Of a stretch of 64,000 bases of DNA, positions 60,333 to 64,000 are shown piece after piece. Source of the stretch: Roseateles koreensis (lineage in GTDB: Bacteria > Pseudomonadota > Gammaproteobacteria > Burkholderiales > Burkholderiaceae_C); NCBI RefSeq assembly GCF_028595305.1, contig NZ_JAQQXS010000013.1, positions 1-64,000 of the forward strand, read 5' to 3'. Under the pieces are notes generated by a model. It was not told the DNA's origin and did not search any database. It worked only from the letters and a program-made list of their open reading frames with translations. The position numbers and the translations under genes were made by a program. Position 1 is the stretch's first letter. Each line of letters begins with the position of its first letter.

Positions 60333-61040
60333 TTAAACGGGTTGTGCGCCGGTATAAGAAGCCAGCCTGCCGGCATCGCGGATGTGGATATCTCGCTTGT
60401 CTACTTCGATCAGTTGGGCAACTTCCAGTTCATGCAGAACCCGCGAGAAATACTCTGGCGTGAGGCTCAGGCGGGAGGCAATGGTGGCTTTGCTGACCGG
60501 CAAGGAGACGGTGATGACCTCGCCGGTGGCGCAGTCTTCGGCCAGTTGGTCGCGCAGTAGGTAACCAATCACCCGTTGCACGCCGCTGTGCAGGGCGTAG
60601 GCCTGCACGTCATGGACGAGGCCGTGCAGGCGGCGCGAGATGCCGGCCAGCATGCGCAGGGCAAAGCGGCTGTCGTGGTCGATTTCAGCCAGCACCGCGC
60701 GCTTGGAAACCGACAGCAGCAGGCTGTCGGTCAAGGCCTGGGCGTTGATGATGTAGGCCCGGTCGGTGAACATCAGCGCCTCGGCAAAGCTGTCGCCCGG
60801 GCCTGCCAGTTCGATCACTTTTTCCTGCCCGGCCGGAGAGATGGCGAAGATTTTGACCTGACCGGTCACGGTCACGAAAAACTCCTCGCAGGGCTGGCCA
60901 ACGCGGAACACGCTGTCGCCGCGCCCGAAGCGCAGCAGCGTGCAGCCCTCGGCGAGGCGCGTCAACTCCGCCGGATTCAGGTGGTTGAACAGCGGCAGTA
61001 CGGAGAGATAGCGGGGCAGATCGAATGCGCGCAGGTCCAT
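60333..61040 (-). CDS. Crp/Fnr-family regulator (Dnr-type), paralogue
   Basis: A 235-residue regulator built like its neighbour: sensor GDSVFRVGQPCEEFFVTVTG and winged helix SKATIASRLSLTPEYFSRVL with the EYFSR triad. Several blocks match the other protein almost residue for residue (LHSGVQRV versus LHSGLQRV). The ATG at 61040 follows CCAGGAGC. A perfect Fnr box precedes it. Lying between norD and nirE, it is a good candidate for control of nir and nor genes by NO or low oxygen. Confidence 0.87.
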   Translation of the reverse strand: MDLRAFDLPRYLSVLPLFNHLNPAELTRLAEGCTLLRFGRGDSVFRVGQPCEEFFVTVTGQVKIFAISPAGQEKVIELAGPGDSFAEALMFTDRAYIINAQALTDSLLLSVSKRAVLAEIDHDSRFALRMLAGISRRLHGLVHDVQAYALHSGVQRVIGYLLRDQLAEDCATGEVITVSLPVSKATIASRLSLTPEYFSRVLHELEVAQLIEVDKRDIHIRDAGRLASYTGAQPV

Positions 61041-61108
61041 GGAATGCTCCTGGTTGGCGGGGCGGGCGGGATAGTAGGGGATTGTCGGAACTGCCCTGCG
61101 CACCGTAA

Positions 61109-61122
61109 TTGATGCGGATCAA
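61109..61122 (-). promoter_or_regulatory. Perfect FNR box before the Crp/Fnr gene at 60333-61040
   Basis: TTGATGCGGATCAA matches the Fnr/Anr consensus exactly. On the minus strand GACAAT at 61081-61086 is the -10 element, giving a start near 61074 at the standard 41-42 base distance. Confidence 0.8.
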
Positions 61123-61170
61123 GAACGACTCGACCCTGGCGGACTGCCAGCGGATTGGGGGGGCAGCGCG

Positions 61171-63039
61171 CTAACGCGTCAATCGTCCGTACAGGCTTGC
61201 TAGGCGGAGCGGCAGTTCGGTGGGACGGGCGACGCGGGCCCAGCCTTGATGCCCGAAGAGGTGGGGCAGGTAGTGCTCGGCTTGGTCGTCGATGCTGAGG
61301 CAAAAGGGCTGCAGCCCGGCGCGGCGCGCTTCCCGCACAGCCTCGCGTGTGTCTTCGACGCCCCAGCGCCCCTCGTAGATGTCCAGGTCATTGGGTTTGC
61401 CATCGGTCAGCAAGAGCAACAGGCGCTGGCGCTCGGGCCGCTCCTGCAGACGGCGGGTGGCTAGGCGCAGCGCGGCACCCATGCGGGTGTAGTAGCCGGG
61501 TTTGATGGCGCCGACCCGGTCTTGCACCGGGGCAGACCAACGTTCCTCGAAGCTTTTGAGTTGGTGGATGCGCACCTGGTTGCGCCGCACGGAGCTGAAC
61601 CCCAGCATGGCGAAGGGGTCGCCGCAGCCGTGCAGGGCTTCGCCGAAGACGTAGAGCGCGTCGCGGATGACGTCGATCACCCGCGACTCATTGTTGGCGT
61701 AGGCGTCGGTGGACAAGGACAGGTCGGCCAGCAGCAAGGTGGCCAGGCTGCGCTCGCCACGCTGGCGGCGGGCGTAGACGCGTGGGTCAGGGCCCGTGCC
61801 GGTGTGGGCTGTGCTCAGGTGGCGCACGAATGCGTCCAGGTCCAGCGCCTCGCCTTCGCTGCAACTGCGCTGCCACTGAGGTGCTGCGCGCAGCACCTCC
61901 AGGCGGCGGCGCACGCGGCGGGCGGTCTGGCGCAACTGGGGCGTGGGTTGAAAAGGGGCGCCGCCGGGCCGGGCCACCAGGTGCTGTACGCGGCAGTGGT
62001 CGGGCAGCAGGCATTGGCGCTTCCAGTCCCATTCGGGCAGGCTTTCTCCAGCGCCCAGCGGCAGGTCGTCGGCGCTGGCGCTGGGCAGGTCCAGATCGAA
62101 CTTGATGCGGGCGGCGGCGGCGGTGCCGTCGCGGGCCAGCGTCAGCTCTTCCATGTCGTCGGCGGCCTGGGCCTGCGTGTCATCGGGGTCTTCGTCGCTG
62201 CCGCGGTCCAGGGGTACATGCTCGCTCCAGCCCTGGAGCGACTCGGTGCGCGAGGGCAGGAGCATGGGCGCGCGCTGGGACGATGATTTGGCCTGCCGGG
62301 CGCGGCGGCGCTTTTTGTCTTCTACCGTTTCGCCGGGCGTCTGCGGCCCGCTGCCCGCGCGAGCTTGGCGGGCTTGGCTGGCGCCGTGCGAGGCCGTGGG
62401 CGGTACGGCCTGCAGCCACAGCCAGACCGGGGCCAGCTGCGTACCGGGCTGCTGCAGGTTGGTGGGCAGGATGGCAGGCGCAAGGTTTGCGTCGGGTTCA
62501 AGCGTTAGCAAGGCTTGCAGCGCTTGTTCAAGCGCCAGTGCGGGGCCGTGCAGGCTGGCGGCATCGGTGCGGCGCTGGGCCAGGTGGGCGTCTCGCAGGC
62601 GTTGCCAGCGTGGCAGCAGGCCGGGGCAACGCTGCAGGGCCAGGCGGCAGGCGGCCAAGTTGTCAGCGGCCCAATGCTGGCCATCGCTGCTCGGCACAAA
62701 GGCAGCGGCCAGGGCGGCGAGCCAGAGGTAGAGGTCGCGGTTCAGAGCCGCGTCGCTGAACAGGGCGATGCGTGGCGGCAGGGCCAGGGTCTCGCTGTCC
62801 AGGCGCGGCAGGGCGGCGCGGGTGCCGCTGCCGGCCAGGCGTTGCAACCAGGTGCGCGGACCGCCGATGCGCATGTCCGCCGCAGCCACGATGCGCACCG
62901 CGTGCCCGCCGCCCGCTGCGCGGTAGAGCAGGCCCACGGCTTGCTGCACGCTGCCCAGCTCCACCACGGCGGCCACGCAGCTGCGGTCGGCCGCGCCGGT
63001 AATGAAGCGGTGCCAGCGTTCGCCAATCCACTCTTCCAT
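61171..63039 (-). CDS. norD: NorD, nitric oxide reductase activation protein
   Basis: A 622-residue cytoplasmic protein. The C-terminal 200 residues form a von Willebrand A domain with the MIDAS motif in LLLADLSLSTDAY, followed by LLLLTDGKPNDLD. The charged middle part is typical of NorD. With the NorQ ATPase it inserts metal into, or activates, nitric oxide reductase. The ATG at 63039 lies two bases after the stop of the upstream polyferredoxin gene. The norB, norC and norQ genes are not in the window and may lie beyond 64000. Confidence 0.9.
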   Translation of the reverse strand: MEEWIGERWHRFITGAADRSCVAAVVELGSVQQAVGLLYRAAGGGHAVRIVAAADMRIGGPRTWLQRLAGSGTRAALPRLDSETLALPPRIALFSDAALNRDLYLWLAALAAAFVPSSDGQHWAADNLAACRLALQRCPGLLPRWQRLRDAHLAQRRTDAASLHGPALALEQALQALLTLEPDANLAPAILPTNLQQPGTQLAPVWLWLQAVPPTASHGASQARQARAGSGPQTPGETVEDKKRRRARQAKSSSQRAPMLLPSRTESLQGWSEHVPLDRGSDEDPDDTQAQAADDMEELTLARDGTAAAARIKFDLDLPSASADDLPLGAGESLPEWDWKRQCLLPDHCRVQHLVARPGGAPFQPTPQLRQTARRVRRRLEVLRAAPQWQRSCSEGEALDLDAFVRHLSTAHTGTGPDPRVYARRQRGERSLATLLLADLSLSTDAYANNESRVIDVIRDALYVFGEALHGCGDPFAMLGFSSVRRNQVRIHQLKSFEERWSAPVQDRVGAIKPGYYTRMGAALRLATRRLQERPERQRLLLLLTDGKPNDLDIYEGRWGVEDTREAVREARRAGLQPFCLSIDDQAEHYLPHLFGHQGWARVARPTELPLRLASLYGRLTR

Positions 63040-63041
63040 GG

Positions 63042-64000
63042 CTATTGATCTCGACGGTTCAGTTGATGTTGCTTGAGGGTTTCGCGCAGGGCGTCCACAC
63101 CCACCGTCCACGCCAGTTGCGGCGTGGGCAAGTGGGGTTGGCCGTCTTTGGATTCGGCGCATTGGTCGAGGCAGCGGCCACACTGCACACAGGAGAACAT
63201 CAGCCGCTTGATCTGGCGGGGCCGCAGGCGCATGGGGCAGACGTTGTCGCAGGCATTGCCTTGGGGAGACTGTGCGGTGCTGCAACTGCGGCAGTCGCTG
63301 GCGCGCTCGCGTTTGAAGGCGATCACCATGGCGCGCGGATTGGCCATCCAGGCTAGGCTTTGGAACAAGCCCACCGCGCAGCCGAAGCGGCAGAACAGAT
63401 GGCGGGCGAACAGCAGCTCCGCCGTGAAGGCGCAGCCGCCGATCAGGATGAAGCGGGCCTGGTTGGGCGTCAGGGTGCCGCTCAACAGCCCCTCCCAAAT
63501 CAGCTTGGGCGGCAACAAATAAGTGAGCAGGGTGATGGACCAGAGAAAGCCAAAAACGGCGCAGCTCAGGGCAAACACCGGCCACCAGCGTGCCTGGGTG
63601 CGCTCGCCTGAGCGCAAGGTGGGCGCGGCGTCCCAGAGGCTGAACTTGCCGCAGGCCTTGTGCAGCAGGGCGTTTAGCCCCTCCACAAGCGAGAAGTGCG
63701 GGCACAGCCAGCCGCAGTAGAGCCGGCCCCAGCGCCAGGCCACGCCCATGAAGAGGGCCACCCCTGCGATGGCCGGCAGGATGCCGCGCAGGATCAGGCT
63801 CAGGGCTGCCTCGGTGGCGGTGACCTGGCCGTGGGCCAGTGCGTCGATCCCCAGGCTCCAGCGCATGCCCAGCACCCAGAGCTGGGTTTCGCTCAGGTCG
63901 AAGCGCAGCAGGTTGAAAGCCGGCGCGAGCAGAAATAGCGCAAAGAAGCTCCACTGGGTGGCGCGGCGGCGGCGCTGCAGGCGTTTGCTGTGCGCCGCCG
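63042..64000 (-). CDS. Membrane polyferredoxin of the nor region (CcoG/NapH-like), partial
   Basis: The frame is open from the stop at 63042 to the window edge; about 319 residues are visible and the N-terminus is missing. It has several helices, the CGWLCPHF and CRFGCAVG motifs, and two iron-sulfur sets (CRSC...CDNVCP and CVQCGRCLDQC). Genes of this type accompany norD in betaproteobacterial nor clusters. It may carry electrons or reduce metal during NorB assembly. It is not a copy of the CcoG at 42825-44252, since the C-terminal beta domain is lacking. Confidence 0.8.
   Translation of the reverse strand, partial: AAHSKRLQRRRRATQWSFFALFLLAPAFNLLRFDLSETQLWVLGMRWSLGIDALAHGQVTATEAALSLILRGILPAIAGVALFMGVAWRWGRLYCGWLCPHFSLVEGLNALLHKACGKFSLWDAAPTLRSGERTQARWWPVFALSCAVFGFLWSITLLTYLLPPKLIWEGLLSGTLTPNQARFILIGGCAFTAELLFARHLFCRFGCAVGLFQSLAWMANPRAMVIAFKRERASDCRSCSTAQSPQGNACDNVCPMRLRPRQIKRLMFSCVQCGRCLDQCAESKDGQPHLPTPQLAWTVGVDALRETLKQHQLNRRDQ

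Noticed and set aside
63040-63954. N-terminal extension of the norD frame
   Set aside because: The extension overlaps the polyferredoxin gene in another frame. Recognisable NorD sequence begins at the ATG at 63039.

Overview
The window is high-GC DNA from a betaproteobacterium, most likely of the order Burkholderiales. This rests on gene content: a type VI VgrG, DUF2917/MocR and DUF1302/DUF1329 pairs, nirS-type denitrification genes with a fused nirDL, and assimilatory nirBD with a NIT-ANTAR regulator. No rRNA, tRNA, CRISPR array or insertion sequence was seen. Genes are dense and many overlap by ATGA.

Region 1 (1-8320): the 5' end of a vgrG-like gene, then an aromatic amine dehydrogenase operon (aauB, aauE, aauD, aauA, two monohaem cytochromes c, an aldehyde dehydrogenase), followed by AraC- and LuxR-type regulators. 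The operon should oxidise aromatic amines in the periplasm and the resulting aldehydes in the cytoplasm. No MauG-like gene is visible.

Region 2 (8354-18851): a minus-strand operon (DUF1329 protein, MFS transporter, omega-aminotransferase, self-cleaving P1/DmpA-type aminopeptidase) diverges from a plus-strand operon (DUF1302 protein, RND/MMPL transporter, YCF48-like propeller). Together they look like a poorly described envelope transport system joined to catabolism of beta- or omega-amino amides.

Region 3 (18922-26513): L-lactate permease and dehydrogenase with LysR regulators, an AhpD-like protein, a DUF1348 protein and a Cache chemoreceptor.

Region 4 (26671-37878): nitrite assimilation and nitrate/nitrite sensing. 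It holds a PP2C-kinase fusion, the nirC nitrite channel, a NIT-ANTAR antiterminator, nirD and nirB, a divergent chemoreceptor and an orphan histidine kinase. Upstream of nirB there is a full sigma-54 promoter, NtrC-like sites and a hairpin leader; the nirC leader shares motifs with it.

Region 5 (37838-46932): a DUF2917/MocR pair with a 10-bp operator-like inverted repeat, then a nitric-oxide-response operon (DUF2249, NnrS, NsrR, CcoG, a second NnrS-like protein, a DUF59 protein, and a third protein with NnrS-like helix motifs) preceded by an NsrR-like box.

Region 6 (46955-64000): the denitrification core. It contains a Crp/Fnr regulator, a DGC-type zinc protein, nirS and nirM, an MBL-fold diiron-like protein, the haem d1 operon nirC-nirF-nirDL-nirG-nirH-nirJ-nirN facing nirE, two more Crp/Fnr regulators, norD and a partial polyferredoxin. 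TTGA-N4-TCAA-type FNR/DNR boxes sit before several of these genes, which ties them into one low-oxygen/NO regulon.
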